Positions 40,971 to 51,723 of a stretch of DNA of 64,000 bases are shown here, piece by piece. The first letter of the stretch is position 1; every line of letters starts with the position of its first letter. Source of the stretch: Rhodococcus sp040643435 (GTDB lineage: Bacteria; Actinomycetota; Actinomycetes; Mycobacteriales; Mycobacteriaceae). The stretch covers positions 248,001-312,000 of the forward strand of contig NZ_JBEYUH010000005.1 in assembly GCF_040643435.1 (NCBI RefSeq), in the 5' to 3' direction. The position numbers were made by a program, and so were the translations under genes. The notes below the pieces were generated by a model that saw nothing but the letters and a program-made list of their open reading frames with translations, had not been told where the DNA came from and did not search any database.

Positions 40971-42439
40971 TCCGGCTCTCCCGGAAGCTCTTTCAGGGTG
41001 GCGCGCGCGCCGTCGCTGTGCAGGGCGTTCAGTGCCCACGTGTAGGCATCGACGAAGCGGGAATGCCGCGCGAGATCGCCGAAGACGTCGACGTTCTCGA
41101 TGAAGGCGGTGGGATGAGCGAGTTGCCGTCGCGCGAGTGGGACGAGTGTGTCGGCGAGTCGGTCGACCACTTCGATCGGTCGCCCGTCCTCATCGGCGCC
41201 TTCCGCATAGCGCGCCCACGACGCGACGATCGCCGCGGACAGGCGCACATGCCCGCCGGTGTCGAGATTCTCCCGGATCACCGGTAGAAGCCATTTCGGT
41301 ATGCGATCCGATGATTCGGCGCACAATCTTGCGATGGTGTCGCGGATCTCGGGGTTGGCGAAGCGGTCGACGAGGGTGCTCTTGTAGTCGTCGAGGTCGA
41401 TGCCGGGCACCGGCCGCAAAGTGGGAGTCGCTTCGGTGTCCATATAGGCGCGCAGAAACCCGGCGAGGAGCGGATCCTGTGCAGCCTCGTGGACGAGGCG
41501 ATAGCCCATCAGATACGCGAAATAACAGAGTCCCTGGTGGCTCGCGTTGAGCAGACGCAGCTTCATCAGTTCGTAGGGGGCGACGTCGTCGACGATCTGC
41601 ACTCCTGCGTCCTCGAAGGCGGGCCTGCCGTCGGCGAAGGACTCCTCGAGCACCCAGGTGGTGAAGGGTTCGGCGACGACCGGCCAGCGATCCTGCACGT
41701 CGAAGCGTTCGGACAGTGCCGCGACGACCTCGTCGGTGGTGGCGGGTGTGATCCGGTCGACCATCGAGTTCGGGAAGCGGACATGTTCGGAGATCCACTG
41801 CGCGAGTTCACTGTCGACGAGACTTGCGTACGCTGTGAAGGCACGACGGGCGACCGTCCCGTTGCCTTCGATGTTGTCGCACGACATCACGGTCGGGGCG
41901 CGAAGCCCCCGCGCTCGGCGTCTCGCGAGAGCCTCGGTGACGAGACCGAAGACGGTGGCAGGTGGTTCGCCGGAATGCAGATCGTGCCGGACGGCCGGGT
42001 CGTCGACATCGAACTCACCCGTGTCGTGGCGGATGTTGTACCCGCCCTCGGTGACCGTCAGCGAGATGATCCGCGTGGCCGGAGCGGCGAGGAGTTCGAT
42101 GACTGCCTCGGGATCGTCGGGGGCGTAGTGATAATCGACGATGGACCCGATCACCCGCGGCTCCCAGGTGCCGTCGGGGTGCATGAGTACGAGGGTGTAC
42201 AGGTGGTCCTGAGCGGCGAGCGCCTCCTGCATGCGACGGTCGCCGGGCAGCACGCCTACCCCGCAGATACCCCATTCCTTCGCCGATCCCTGTTCGAGGA
42301 GTCGGTCGACGTACATCGCCTGATGTGCGCGGTGGAATCCACCCACACCGAAATGCACGATACCGACGGTGACGTCGCTGCGGCGGTAGGTCGGGACGGG
42401 CACTCTCATGTCCGGAAGTGCCTGCTCACTCACGCGCAT
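40967..42439 (-). CDS. mannitol 2-dehydrogenase (polyol-specific long-chain dehydrogenase)
   Basis: 490 residues, standard for the family. N-terminal Rossmann GIVHFGVGGFHRAHQAMYVDRLL, MSCDNIEGNG, PNSMVDRITPATT and the catalytic Lys segment ELMKLRLLNASHQGLCYFAYLMGY. Oxidises mannitol to fructose (or arabitol to xylulose) with NAD+. Its neighbours phosphorylate precisely those two ketoses. ATG at 42439 with AAGGGG upstream. Confidence 0.93.
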   Translation of the reverse strand: MRVSEQALPDMRVPVPTYRRSDVTVGIVHFGVGGFHRAHQAMYVDRLLEQGSAKEWGICGVGVLPGDRRMQEALAAQDHLYTLVLMHPDGTWEPRVIGSIVDYHYAPDDPEAVIELLAAPATRIISLTVTEGGYNIRHDTGEFDVDDPAVRHDLHSGEPPATVFGLVTEALARRRARGLRAPTVMSCDNIEGNGTVARRAFTAYASLVDSELAQWISEHVRFPNSMVDRITPATTDEVVAALSERFDVQDRWPVVAEPFTTWVLEESFADGRPAFEDAGVQIVDDVAPYELMKLRLLNASHQGLCYFAYLMGYRLVHEAAQDPLLAGFLRAYMDTEATPTLRPVPGIDLDDYKSTLVDRFANPEIRDTIARLCAESSDRIPKWLLPVIRENLDTGGHVRLSAAIVASWARYAEGADEDGRPIEVVDRLADTLVPLARRQLAHPTAFIENVDVFGDLARHSRFVDAYTWALNALHSDGARATLKELPGEPE

Positions 42440-42443
42440 GGGT

Positions 42444-43502
42444 CTACCCCTTTCGGGCCGGCTCGGTCACGTCGACGACTGCCTTGATACTTCCCGGTAT
42501 ACGGTCGGATTCGAGCGCTTCGGCCGTCTCGTCGAGCGGGAAGCGCGCGGTGACCATCGAATCCAGATCGATCCGTCCGGATTCGACGAGAGCGAGCGCG
42601 GTCGGCCAGGTGTTCGCGTAGCGGAACACACCGGTCAGATTCAATTCGCGATTCCGGATGATGTGCACCGGCAGGGTCATCGTGTCCGCGCCGGCGCCGA
42701 CGAGCACCACGGTGCCACCGGGGCGGACTGCCCGGATTCCGGAATCGACAGCAGCAGGTGCACCGGAGGCATCGATGTAGCTGTCCACGCGCAGCGCCGT
42801 CGGGTCGTCGACGCGCGGGTCGAGCGCATCGGATGCCCCGAACGACAGGGCTGCTTCACGACGTCGTTCATCGAGATCGGTGACGACGACTTCCACCGCG
42901 CCGAATGCTCGGGCGACCTGGGCGATGACGATGCCGATCGGGCCGGCCCCGGTGATCAGGACGCGCGATCCGGCCGCGACCCGGGCCTTGCGCACGGCGG
43001 CGATGCCGACCGACAACGGTTCGCACAGGGCGGCGGCGTCGTCGGATACGCGCGCCGGAACGGTGTGCGCGAAGGCCGCACCGATGGTGACGTAGTCGCA
43101 CAGCGCGCCGTCGACGGGCGGCGTGGCGTAGAACCGCATGTGCGGACACAGGTTGTAATCGCCGCGGCGTGTCTCCTCGGTGAGCGGGTCCGGCCGTTGC
43201 GGTTCGATCGAGACCCGCTCGCCGATCCGGACTTCGGGGACGCCGTCCCCCACTCCAGCCACGACCCCCGCTGCCTCGTGGCCGAGCACGATCGGATCGG
43301 TCACGACGAACTCTCCGATTCGTCCCTCGCGGTAGTAATGGGCGTCCGATCCGCACACTCCCACGGTGGTAACGCGTACCAGGACATCGCCGGGCGCGGG
43401 GGTCGGGACAGGCCTGTCCCGCATCTCGACGCGGCCCGGTTCGAGAAGCACGGCCGCACGCATCGTGTCCGGGAGCATCGCCCGGACTGTTGTGTGGGTC
43501 AC
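42444..43502 (-). CDS. zinc-dependent polyol/alcohol dehydrogenase (sorbitol dehydrogenase-like)
   Basis: 352 residues. GVCGSDAHYYREGRIG (catalytic zinc Cys), LGHEAAGVV (His-Glu), NLCPHMRF: the structural-zinc cysteines are reduced to this one, as in many sorbitol dehydrogenases. The NAD fold GAGPIGIVIAQVARAFGA follows. Expected to oxidise sorbitol, xylitol or a related polyol. GTG start at 43502, no Shine-Dalgarno; an internal ATG at about residue 14 (MRAAVLLEPG) is a plausible true start. First gene of the polyol operon. Confidence 0.9.
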   Translation of the reverse strand: MTHTTVRAMLPDTMRAAVLLEPGRVEMRDRPVPTPAPGDVLVRVTTVGVCGSDAHYYREGRIGEFVVTDPIVLGHEAAGVVAGVGDGVPEVRIGERVSIEPQRPDPLTEETRRGDYNLCPHMRFYATPPVDGALCDYVTIGAAFAHTVPARVSDDAAALCEPLSVGIAAVRKARVAAGSRVLITGAGPIGIVIAQVARAFGAVEVVVTDLDERRREAALSFGASDALDPRVDDPTALRVDSYIDASGAPAAVDSGIRAVRPGGTVVLVGAGADTMTLPVHIIRNRELNLTGVFRYANTWPTALALVESGRIDLDSMVTARFPLDETAEALESDRIPGSIKAVVDVTEPARKG

Positions 43503-43520
43503 ACTGCGATGTTAACGTAC

Positions 43521-43554
43521 TGAGCATATGAAGGCACCCTCGAGCAGATGCTCA
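43521..43554. promoter_or_regulatory. inverted repeat in the polyol divergon, probable SorC-type operator
   Basis: TGAGCAT (43521-43527) and ATGCTCA (43548-43554) are exact inverted repeats with a 20-base gap, i.e. centres about 27 bp apart. They lie between the divergent dehydrogenase and regulator genes, where a SorC/DeoR-like tetramer would be expected to bind. Confidence 0.55.
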
Positions 43555-43595
43555 CGGGTCGCCCGTCGAGGCTCACTTCGCAGCAAGGAGAGCAC

Positions 43596-44642
43596 GTGAC
43601 CGCGCCCGGCCCGATCCACGCCACGGACGCGGGAACCTCGGCGTCCACCGAGGATCTACGCCTCGCCGTGCGGGCCGCGACGCTCTATTACCTCGACGGC
43701 CTCACCCAGGCGGAAGTCGCGCAGCGCCTCGGGGTCTCACGCCCCACCGCGGGTCGACTACTGGCACGCGCTCGAGCCCAGGGACTGGTACGCATCGAGG
43801 TCGCCGTGCCGCCGGCTCTGCGCGACCACGTCCACGCCGAGACCGAACGAGCCCTCGAGGAGCGCTACGGACTCTTGGAGGCCGTCGTGGTGGGACGCCG
43901 CGTCGACGACGCCGGACCGGTCGAGGAATCAACGAGTTTCGCGGCGCTCGGGCGTGCCGCGGCCGGCCTGCTCGTCCGCCGTCTCCGCCCCTCCGACATT
44001 CTCGGATTCACCTGGGGACCGGAGACCGTTGCCGTGGCGCAGGCCCTCCCGCCCGGTGTCGCGACGTGCGCGACGATCGTGCAGCTCGACGGCTCGGTCT
44101 CCACGAGCACCTACCAGACCGGCACCGAGTTCGTCCTCGGCAGGTGTGCGGAACAGCTTCGTGCGCAGCCTCTTCGACTTCCCACACCACTGTATGCCGA
44201 TCCGTCCACGGTCGCGTCCATGCGTGCGGACTCACTCATCTCCCGGACACTGGAAGCCGGTCGCCGCGCAGACCTGATGATCTTCGGTGTCGGTGCGGTA
44301 TCGACGTCGACCACCTTGTTCGAGGGCAGTTTCCTCGACACGACAATGCTTCACGAACTCGAGCGCCTCGGCGCGGTCGGCGAGATCGGCGGCCGGTTCT
44401 TCCATTCCGACGGCACCTCTGTCCACAGCGATCTCGAATCGCGCACGATGTCGGTACCCCTCGACGACGTCCGCAGCTGCCCCGGGACGCTCCTCATCAC
44501 CGGAGGGCAGTCGAAGCATCGCGCTGCACTCGGCGTTCTGCGAGGCGGCCTCGCCAAGATGCTCGTGTGCGACATCTCCTGCGCTCGTTACCTGCTCGAC
44601 CACCCTGATCACGACCCCGAGGACGAGGCAGCACCGAAATGA
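43596..44642 (+). CDS. SorC-family (sugar-binding) transcriptional regulator
   Basis: 348 residues. N-terminal HTH at about 15-65 (RLAVRAATLYYLDGLTQAEVAQRLGVSRPTAGRLLARARAQGLVRIEV), then the SorC sugar-phosphate-binding domain (LGFTWGPETVAVAQALPP, DLMIFGVGAVSTSTTLFEGSF). The GTG at 43596 was chosen for AAGGAG 5 bases ahead; an upstream in-frame ATG at 43548 would lie inside the operator repeat. Probably controls both divergent polyol operons. Confidence 0.9.
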   Translation: MTAPGPIHATDAGTSASTEDLRLAVRAATLYYLDGLTQAEVAQRLGVSRPTAGRLLARARAQGLVRIEVAVPPALRDHVHAETERALEERYGLLEAVVVGRRVDDAGPVEESTSFAALGRAAAGLLVRRLRPSDILGFTWGPETVAVAQALPPGVATCATIVQLDGSVSTSTYQTGTEFVLGRCAEQLRAQPLRLPTPLYADPSTVASMRADSLISRTLEAGRRADLMIFGVGAVSTSTTLFEGSFLDTTMLHELERLGAVGEIGGRFFHSDGTSVHSDLESRTMSVPLDDVRSCPGTLLITGGQSKHRAALGVLRGGLAKMLVCDISCARYLLDHPDHDPEDEAAPK

Positions 44643-44653
44643 GGTAGACCACA

Positions 44654-46009
44654 GTGCCTACAGCAACAAGATCCATCCGCGCGATCGCAACAGGAGCTAT
44701 AGCCCTCTGCCTCGCATCGACCGGTTGTGCTGGCGCAGGATCGATCGGTACCTCCGGCCGGACCGTCACCATCGCGATGGTGTCGAACTCTCAGATGCAG
44801 GACGCCCAACAGCTCGCGTCACAGTTCGAGGACGAGAATCCCGATATCGACCTGAAATTCGTCACCCTCTCCGAAAATCAGGCGCGTGCGAAGATCACCG
44901 CCTCCACGGCGATGGGCGGTGGCGAATTCGATGTCGTGATGATCAGCAACTACGAGACACCCCAGTGGGCGGAGTACGGGTGGTTGACGAATCTGTCTCC
45001 GTACATCGAGCAGACCGAGGGTTACGAGGCCGACGACATCATTCCTTCTCTCCGGGAAGCGCTCTCGTACGAGGGAGATATGTACTCGGTGCCCTTCTAC
45101 GGTGAGTCGTCGTTTCTGATGTACCGCAAGGATATGTTCGAGCAGGCCGGAATCACGCTGTCCGATCCACCGACCTGGCGCGAGGTCGCCGACGCTGCAG
45201 CACAACTCGACGGCCCGGACGTGAACGGAATCTGCTTGCGCGGTAAGCCGGGCTGGGGCGAACTGCTCGCACCGCTCGACACCGTCATCAACACTTTCGG
45301 CGGACGTTGGTTCGACGAGAACTGGAACGCGCAGCTGAACAGTCCCGAGGTTCGCGAAGCTGTGCAGTTCTACGTCGATCTCGTCCGCAAATACGGCCAG
45401 CCCGGTGCCGCTACGAGCGGATTCAGCGAATGTGCGACACAACTCGCGCAGGGCCGCGTCGCCATGTGGTACGACTCGACCTCGGCCGTCTCGACACTCG
45501 AGGATCCCGCGTCGAGCAACGTCGTCGGGAAGATCGGTTACGCGGCTGCACCGGTCGCGGACAAGGACCCGTCCGGCTGGCTCTACACGTGGTCGTTGGG
45601 CATTCCTGCCGGCAGCGACCACACCGAGGACGCTTGGAAGTTCATCGCGTGGATGACCGATCAGCAGTATCTGCGCACGGTCGGCGAGCAACTCGGCTGG
45701 GAACGGGTGCCGCCGGGCAGTCGGTCGTCGACCTACGAGATCCCCGAGTACGCCGAGGCCGCCGCGGCCTACGGTCCGATCACCCTCGCGTCCATCGAAC
45801 GAGCCGACCAGTCGAATCCCACGGTCGACCCGGTCCCCTACACGGGCATCCAGTTCCTGGCGATCCCCGAGTTCCAGGATCTCGGCACCCGGGTCAGCCA
45901 GCAGATCAGCGCCGCCATCGCCGGACGGCAGACCGTCGAGGAAGCACTCGATCAGGCACAGAAGTACGCCGAAGCCGTCGGCGCGACCTATCGGGAGAAG
46001 ACGTCATGA
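44654..46009 (+). CDS. polyol/sugar ABC importer, substrate-binding lipoprotein
   Basis: 451 residues. Signal peptide with Arg at the N-terminus, hydrophobic core AIATGAIALCLASTGC and lipobox Cys at about residue 25. The mature protein is a family-1 extracellular solute-binding protein of the SmoE type: VTIAMVSNSQMQDAQQLASQFEDENPDI, then GEFDVVMISNYETPQWAEYGWL, and MYSVPFYGESSFLMYRKDMFEQAG. GTG start at 44654. Likely binds sorbitol/mannitol, given the adjacent dehydrogenases. ATGA-type overlap with the permease. Confidence 0.92.
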   Translation: MPTATRSIRAIATGAIALCLASTGCAGAGSIGTSGRTVTIAMVSNSQMQDAQQLASQFEDENPDIDLKFVTLSENQARAKITASTAMGGGEFDVVMISNYETPQWAEYGWLTNLSPYIEQTEGYEADDIIPSLREALSYEGDMYSVPFYGESSFLMYRKDMFEQAGITLSDPPTWREVADAAAQLDGPDVNGICLRGKPGWGELLAPLDTVINTFGGRWFDENWNAQLNSPEVREAVQFYVDLVRKYGQPGAATSGFSECATQLAQGRVAMWYDSTSAVSTLEDPASSNVVGKIGYAAAPVADKDPSGWLYTWSLGIPAGSDHTEDAWKFIAWMTDQQYLRTVGEQLGWERVPPGSRSSTYEIPEYAEAAAAYGPITLASIERADQSNPTVDPVPYTGIQFLAIPEFQDLGTRVSQQISAAIAGRQTVEEALDQAQKYAEAVGATYREKTS

Positions 46010-46968
46010 CCGCACCTGCAACGCGACGTCCCGCACCGGACATCGCCGAACGAGTCCGCGCCGTACGGCAGAAGGAGGAAGGAGTCTCCCGCGCCGAGGG
46101 ATGGCGTCGGCGCGGACCCCTGCTGCCGGCCCTGATCTTCACGATCGTGGTCACCCAGATCCCGTTCGTGTTCACGCTGTACTACTCGACCCAATCGTGG
46201 AACCTCGTCAGCCCCGGATCCCGCCGGTTCGTCGGACTCCAGAACTATGTCGACGTCTTCCAGGACAGCCAGTTCTGGCAGGTCGCGCTCAACACTGTCA
46301 TCCTCATCGTCGGCACGGTGCTGATCTCGGTGGTCCTCGGACTACTGCTCGCACTCCTGCTCGACCGGGCGTTCCTCGGCAGGGGTATCGCGCGAACCCT
46401 GCTGATCACGCCGTTCCTCGTCACGCCGGTCGCGAGCGCCCTGATCTGGAAGACGTCGATGCTCGATCCGGTCTTCGGCATCGTCAATTTCGTACTTTCC
46501 CCCTTCGGACTGGGAGAGATGGACTGGGTGAGCCGGTTTCCGCTCCCGGCGGTGATGGTCGCGCTCGTGTGGCAGTGGACGCCGTTCATGATGCTGTTGA
46601 TCCTCGCGGGCCTGCAGTCGATGCCTCGCGACATCCTCGAGGCCGGTCGGGTCGACGGCGCCGGCGCACTGGCCCTGTTCCGCGAACTCACGCTGCCGCA
46701 TCTACGCCGGTTCATCGAACTCGGCACGGTTCTCGGTGCGATCTATCTGGTGAACACCTTCGACACGATCTACATGATGACCCAAGGAGGTCCCGGTACG
46801 GCCAGCGCCAATCTGCCGTTCTACATCTACCAGCGGGCATTCCTCGGCTTCGACATCGGTCAGGCCGCGGCGATGGGGGTCGTGGTCGTGATCGGCACGA
46901 TCGTCGTCGCCACCTTCGCACTGCGCCTGATCTTCACATCGTTCACCGGCAAGGAGGAGGCGGCATGA
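46006..46968 (+). CDS. polyol/sugar ABC importer, permease subunit 1
   Basis: 320 residues, MalF/SmoF-like, with about six membrane segments after a 35-residue charged cytoplasmic tail. EAA loop visible as EAGRVDGAGALALFRELTLPHLR (about 213-235). FVGLQNYVDVFQDSQFW is typical of the group. ATG at 46006 overlaps the upstream stop. Confidence 0.93.
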   Translation: MTAPATRRPAPDIAERVRAVRQKEEGVSRAEGWRRRGPLLPALIFTIVVTQIPFVFTLYYSTQSWNLVSPGSRRFVGLQNYVDVFQDSQFWQVALNTVILIVGTVLISVVLGLLLALLLDRAFLGRGIARTLLITPFLVTPVASALIWKTSMLDPVFGIVNFVLSPFGLGEMDWVSRFPLPAVMVALVWQWTPFMMLLILAGLQSMPRDILEAGRVDGAGALALFRELTLPHLRRFIELGTVLGAIYLVNTFDTIYMMTQGGPGTASANLPFYIYQRAFLGFDIGQAAAMGVVVVIGTIVVATFALRLIFTSFTGKEEAA

Positions 46969-47855
46969 GCACCACGGCCACGAAGCCGCAGGCTTCGGAC
47001 CCGACGGCACCGGCCGATCGGGTCGTGCGCACGGCCCGGAAACGGAAGAACCGCAGAACGAATCCGTGGGGGGTGGTGGCATGGATCGCGGCCATCGGCT
47101 TCTTCTTCCCGGTCTTCTGGATGGTGCTCACCGCGTTCAAGCAGGAGGCCGATGCCTATTCCGATCCGCCGAAGTTCTTCTTCTCCCCCACTCTCGACCA
47201 GTTCCGTGCGGTCTTCGAGACCGGCGTCGGTACGAGTCTGCTCAACTCCGCGTTCGCCACGATCGTCTCGACCGTCCTGGTGCTACTCCTCGGTGTGCCC
47301 GCGGCCTTCGCCCTGTCGCTGCGACCGGTACGCAAGACCAAGGACGTGTTGTTCTTCTTCATCAGCACCAAGATGCTGCCCGTCGTCGCTGCGATCATCC
47401 CGCTGTATGTGATCGTGGCCGATATCGGTCTGCTCGACAACATCTGGGCGCTCGTCATCCTGTACACCGCGATGAATCTGCCGATCGCGGTGTGGATGAT
47501 GCGTTCGTTCTTCCTCGAGGTTCCGGGTGAGCTGCTCGAGGCGGCAAGCATGGACGGAGCGAGCCTGTGGACGACGGTGCGGGAGCTGATCCTTCCGCTG
47601 GTTTCCCCGGGTATCGCCGCCACCGCTCTCATCTGCGTCATCTTCTCGTGGAACGAGTTCTTCTTCGCTGTCAATCTCACTGCTGTACAGGCGCAGACCA
47701 TCCCCGTGTTCCTGGTCGGCTTCATCACCGGCGAGGGGTTGTACTGGGCCCGCTTGTCGGCGGCAGCGACGATGGCGGCGCTGCCCGTCGTCCTCGCAGG
47801 CTGGCTCGCCCAGAACAAGCTCGTGCGCGGACTGTCGTTCGGCGCGATCAAGTAG
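46965..47855 (+). CDS. polyol/sugar ABC importer, permease subunit 2
   Basis: 296 residues, MalG/SmoG-like, six membrane segments; EAA loop EAASMDGASLWTTVRELILPLVSPG (about 192-216). N-terminal 30 residues are basic (RTARKRKNRRTNPW). The ATG at 46965 overlaps the stop of subunit 1 and follows GGAGG. Pairs with subunit 1. Confidence 0.93.
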   Translation: MSTTATKPQASDPTAPADRVVRTARKRKNRRTNPWGVVAWIAAIGFFFPVFWMVLTAFKQEADAYSDPPKFFFSPTLDQFRAVFETGVGTSLLNSAFATIVSTVLVLLLGVPAAFALSLRPVRKTKDVLFFFISTKMLPVVAAIIPLYVIVADIGLLDNIWALVILYTAMNLPIAVWMMRSFFLEVPGELLEAASMDGASLWTTVRELILPLVSPGIAATALICVIFSWNEFFFAVNLTAVQAQTIPVFLVGFITGEGLYWARLSAAATMAALPVVLAGWLAQNKLVRGLSFGAIK

Positions 47856-47902
47856 CTCCCCGTCTCCGTTACCGGATCACCTTCACCAGCAAGGACTTCC
47901 CC

Positions 47903-48982
<1,080 letters not shown>

Positions 48983-49008
48983 CCGATCGGACGAGGGAAG
49001 GGACCTGC

Positions 49009-49563
49009 GTGGGTGAGCAGAAGGAACGGATGCTGGCCGGTGAGCTCTACATCGCCGACGATCCCGAAATCGCCGCCGACGCACTCAGGGCTGCATTGCT
49101 GACGGAGCGGTACAACACGTCCACCGCGGCCGATCCCGGGACCCGGCGGGCGATCCTGCACGAGTTGCTCGGTGCGGTCGGCGCCGACGTGGAGATCCGG
49201 CCGCCGCTGCAGGTGGACTACGGTTACCGGATCACCGTGGGCGCGGGGACGTTCGTGAACTTCGGCGCGGTGATGCTCGACGTCGCACCGGTCACGATCG
49301 GCGCCGACGTGCAGATGGGTCCGAACGTCCAGCTCCTGACACCCACCCACCCCCTCGATCCCGAGCTGCGACGCGCAAAGTGGGAGTCGGCAGTGCCGAT
49401 CATCATCGGCGACAACGTCTGGCTCGGTGGCGGCGTGATCGTCGGGCCCGGGGTGACGATCGGTGAGAACACCGTCGTCGGTGCCGGGGCGGTGGTCACC
49501 CGCGACCTGCCGTCGAACGTCGTGGCGGTGGGCGTCCCCGCGCGCGTGACGCGCCGGCTCTGA
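49009..49563 (+). CDS. maltose/galactoside-type sugar O-acetyltransferase
   Basis: 184 residues, LacA/Maa family. The N-terminal helical MAC segment (KERMLAGELYIADDPEIAADALRAALLTERYNTS) precedes a left-handed beta helix of hexapeptide repeats (VNFGAVMLDVAPVTIGADVQMGPNVQLLTPTHPLDP, with the catalytic His in TPTHPLD), then PIIIGDNVWLGGGVIVGPGVTIGENTVVGAGAVV. Transfers acetyl from acetyl-CoA to a sugar or polyol hydroxyl, which could detoxify non-metabolised substrate. GTG start with GAGGGAAGGG upstream. Last gene of the importer operon. Confidence 0.9.
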   Translation: MGEQKERMLAGELYIADDPEIAADALRAALLTERYNTSTAADPGTRRAILHELLGAVGADVEIRPPLQVDYGYRITVGAGTFVNFGAVMLDVAPVTIGADVQMGPNVQLLTPTHPLDPELRRAKWESAVPIIIGDNVWLGGGVIVGPGVTIGENTVVGAGAVVTRDLPSNVVAVGVPARVTRRL

Positions 49564-49610
49564 GCCGAGCGGAGCTTGCGTCGATCTTGATGGTCGCTAT
49601 GCTGCCCGGC

Positions 49611-50195
49611 ATGAGCAGTCGTCGGGCACCTCTCGCCCCCTTCGTCGTCGCCACATGTGCAGCCCTGTTCACCGCCGGGTGCTCCAGCACGGTGGAAGGT
49701 GAGGCCACCGCATCCGAGGCCCCGGCAACTTCGGTGTCCTCCACGGCGCAGACGACCACGCCCAGCACGACGACCACCACCACTGCCGCACCATCCCCCG
49801 TCGACCCCGACGACTATGCCGCCAATACGGAGGGTGTGTACTACTTCGCATCGGCCGGCGGAGAGTTCGGATGCGCGATCCTCGTGCACACCGAGCCGCT
49901 CGCGGGGTGTCAGGGGACCATGCCGGCGAACGCCCCGCAGGTCCCCGGCAACGGTGGGCCGGACGTGCTGGTTCCTGCGAACGCCCTGATGCTCGAGGCG
50001 GACGGCCCCGGCGAGTGGGTCAGCATCGGCGACATCTCGTTCATGGATTTCGGTGGAGCTCCGAAGCCGTTGCCCCCTGGCCGCAGCCTCACGGTCGATC
50101 CGTTCACCTGCGCCGTCGACGAGAAGACGGGGATCACCTGCGAAGCGGGCGGCCACGGATTCACCGTCTCGGACACCGGCGGCGAGGTCTGGTGA
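49611..50195 (+). CDS. lipoprotein of unknown function
   Basis: 194 residues from the ATG at 49611 (earlier in-frame TTG/ATG codons exist). Signal peptide SSRRAPLAPFVVATCAALFTAGC with lipobox TAGC, then a Thr/Ser/Ala/Pro linker (about 25-70) as in surface lipoproteins of mycolata. The folded part has four Cys (FGCAILVHTEPLAGC and FTCAVDEKTGITC), suggesting two disulfides. I do not recognise a family. Exported and anchored at the cell envelope. Confidence 0.75.
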   Translation: MSSRRAPLAPFVVATCAALFTAGCSSTVEGEATASEAPATSVSSTAQTTTPSTTTTTTAAPSPVDPDDYAANTEGVYYFASAGGEFGCAILVHTEPLAGCQGTMPANAPQVPGNGGPDVLVPANALMLEADGPGEWVSIGDISFMDFGGAPKPLPPGRSLTVDPFTCAVDEKTGITCEAGGHGFTVSDTGGEVW

Positions 50196-50214
50196 GCACA
50201 CTCGGCGTCCGCCG

Positions 50215-51642
50215 TCAGGGTAGATCGGCTCGGGACATCGGCATCATGTAGTCGCCGATCTCCTCCCGCACCCACCACTGTCCCGTCTCGCGACGTTGTG
50301 CGCGGGTCGCGAAGCGGTAGCGGAACAGCCGCGCCCGCACCAGCCGAGGTGGTTCGTCCGGAAAAGGGTTGTGCCGGAGCAGGTTCACGGTGGCCGGGTC
50401 GTTCTCGAGCAGCTTTCCCACGAAACGGGGAAACCACCCCGCCGCGTAGTCGCGGGAGATGCCCGCGAACCACATCAACCAGTCCAGGCGCAGGTGATAC
50501 GGCGCGTACTGGCGTGGACGCCGGCGCACATCACCCGGTTTGCCCTTGAACTCGTACTCGCACCACACCGTCGCCGGTGTCGCGACCGAGTCGGTGGTGC
50601 CTTCGACGATCACTTCCCGTCGTGTGCGGGTGACGGAGCCGAACGCGCCGTAGGTGTTCACGAAATGCCACTTGTTGAACGAGGCGTTCATGGCCTGCCG
50701 ATGCGACATCATGTTCGCCACCGGCCAATAGCTGAGCACCGCGACGAGCACGGTCAGCGCCACAACCGCGACGGAGAACGCGACCGGTGTCGGCCCGTAG
50801 GCTGCTGCCGGGTCGATCGACGGACCGTAGAAACTGTCGGGCACCACCGACACCGCGATGACGATGGTGATCCAGTTGAGCCACGCGAAGTTGCCGCTGA
50901 TCACGAGCCACAGCTGCGTCACGATCATGATCAGTGCGGCGATGCCCGCGACCGGTTGTGGAAGGAACAACCCGAACGGTACGACGAGCTGGGTGAAGTG
51001 ATTACCTGCGACCTCCACTCGGTGAAGCGGCCTCGGTAGCAGATGGAAGTACCGGCTGAGCGGTCCGGGCATCGGCTGGGTCTCGTGGTGGTAGTACAGG
51101 CACGTCAGGTCGCGCCAGCACCGGTCACCGCGCATCTTGATCAGCCCGGCCCCGAACTCGAGCCGGAACAGCAACCAGCGCAGCAGTATCAACACGAGCA
51201 GCGGCGGAGCGGTGTCTTCGTTGCCCAGGAAGATCGCGAGCACACCGGCCTCGAGCAGCAGCGACTCCCAGCCGAAGGAGTACCAGACCTGTCCCACATT
51301 GACGATCGACAGGTACAGCCCCCACATCAGAAACCAGACGAACATGCAGGCCACGAGTGGCAACTGTTCGGTGATACCGGCAAGGGTCAGTACCGACAGT
51401 GCCACGCCCACAACAGCGACGATCGCGAACAGGCGGTCGGAGTAACGCCGGTGGAACAGGCTCGGCGACTGCCTGAACGAGGTTCGTGCGAGGAACCGGG
51501 GGGCGGGCAGGATCCCGCGCTCACCGATCAGCGCCCGGAACTGCAGCAGGGCAGCGAGAAAGGCGACGAGGTACAGCGCGGCGAGCCCTCGGGTGACGAG
51601 CAGTCGCCCGATCGTGTATCCGTCCGCGTCCCACCAGCTCAT
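50215..51642 (-). CDS. lipase-maturation-factor-like integral membrane protein
   Basis: 475 residues, about eight to ten membrane segments. Hallmarks of the LMF1 family: GERGILPAPRFLA, QVWYSFGWESLLLEAGVLAIFLG, LLFRLEFGAGLIKMRGDRCWRDLTCLYYHHETQPMPGPLSRYFH, then FNKWHFVNTYGAFGSVTRTR and the soluble tail PRQYAPYHLRLDWLMWFAG. The vertebrate protein helps fold lipases in the ER; the bacterial role is not known to me. ATG at 51642. Confidence 0.88.
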   Translation of the reverse strand: MSWWDADGYTIGRLLVTRGLAALYLVAFLAALLQFRALIGERGILPAPRFLARTSFRQSPSLFHRRYSDRLFAIVAVVGVALSVLTLAGITEQLPLVACMFVWFLMWGLYLSIVNVGQVWYSFGWESLLLEAGVLAIFLGNEDTAPPLLVLILLRWLLFRLEFGAGLIKMRGDRCWRDLTCLYYHHETQPMPGPLSRYFHLLPRPLHRVEVAGNHFTQLVVPFGLFLPQPVAGIAALIMIVTQLWLVISGNFAWLNWITIVIAVSVVPDSFYGPSIDPAAAYGPTPVAFSVAVVALTVLVAVLSYWPVANMMSHRQAMNASFNKWHFVNTYGAFGSVTRTRREVIVEGTTDSVATPATVWCEYEFKGKPGDVRRRPRQYAPYHLRLDWLMWFAGISRDYAAGWFPRFVGKLLENDPATVNLLRHNPFPDEPPRLVRARLFRYRFATRAQRRETGQWWVREEIGDYMMPMSRADLP

Positions 51643-51723
51643 GCCACCGCCGACCGGTTCCGTGGTCCCTTCGTCCCGGACTCGAGCATGACACGTCGGG
51701 ACCCGACAGGTCCGCCGGTTCGG

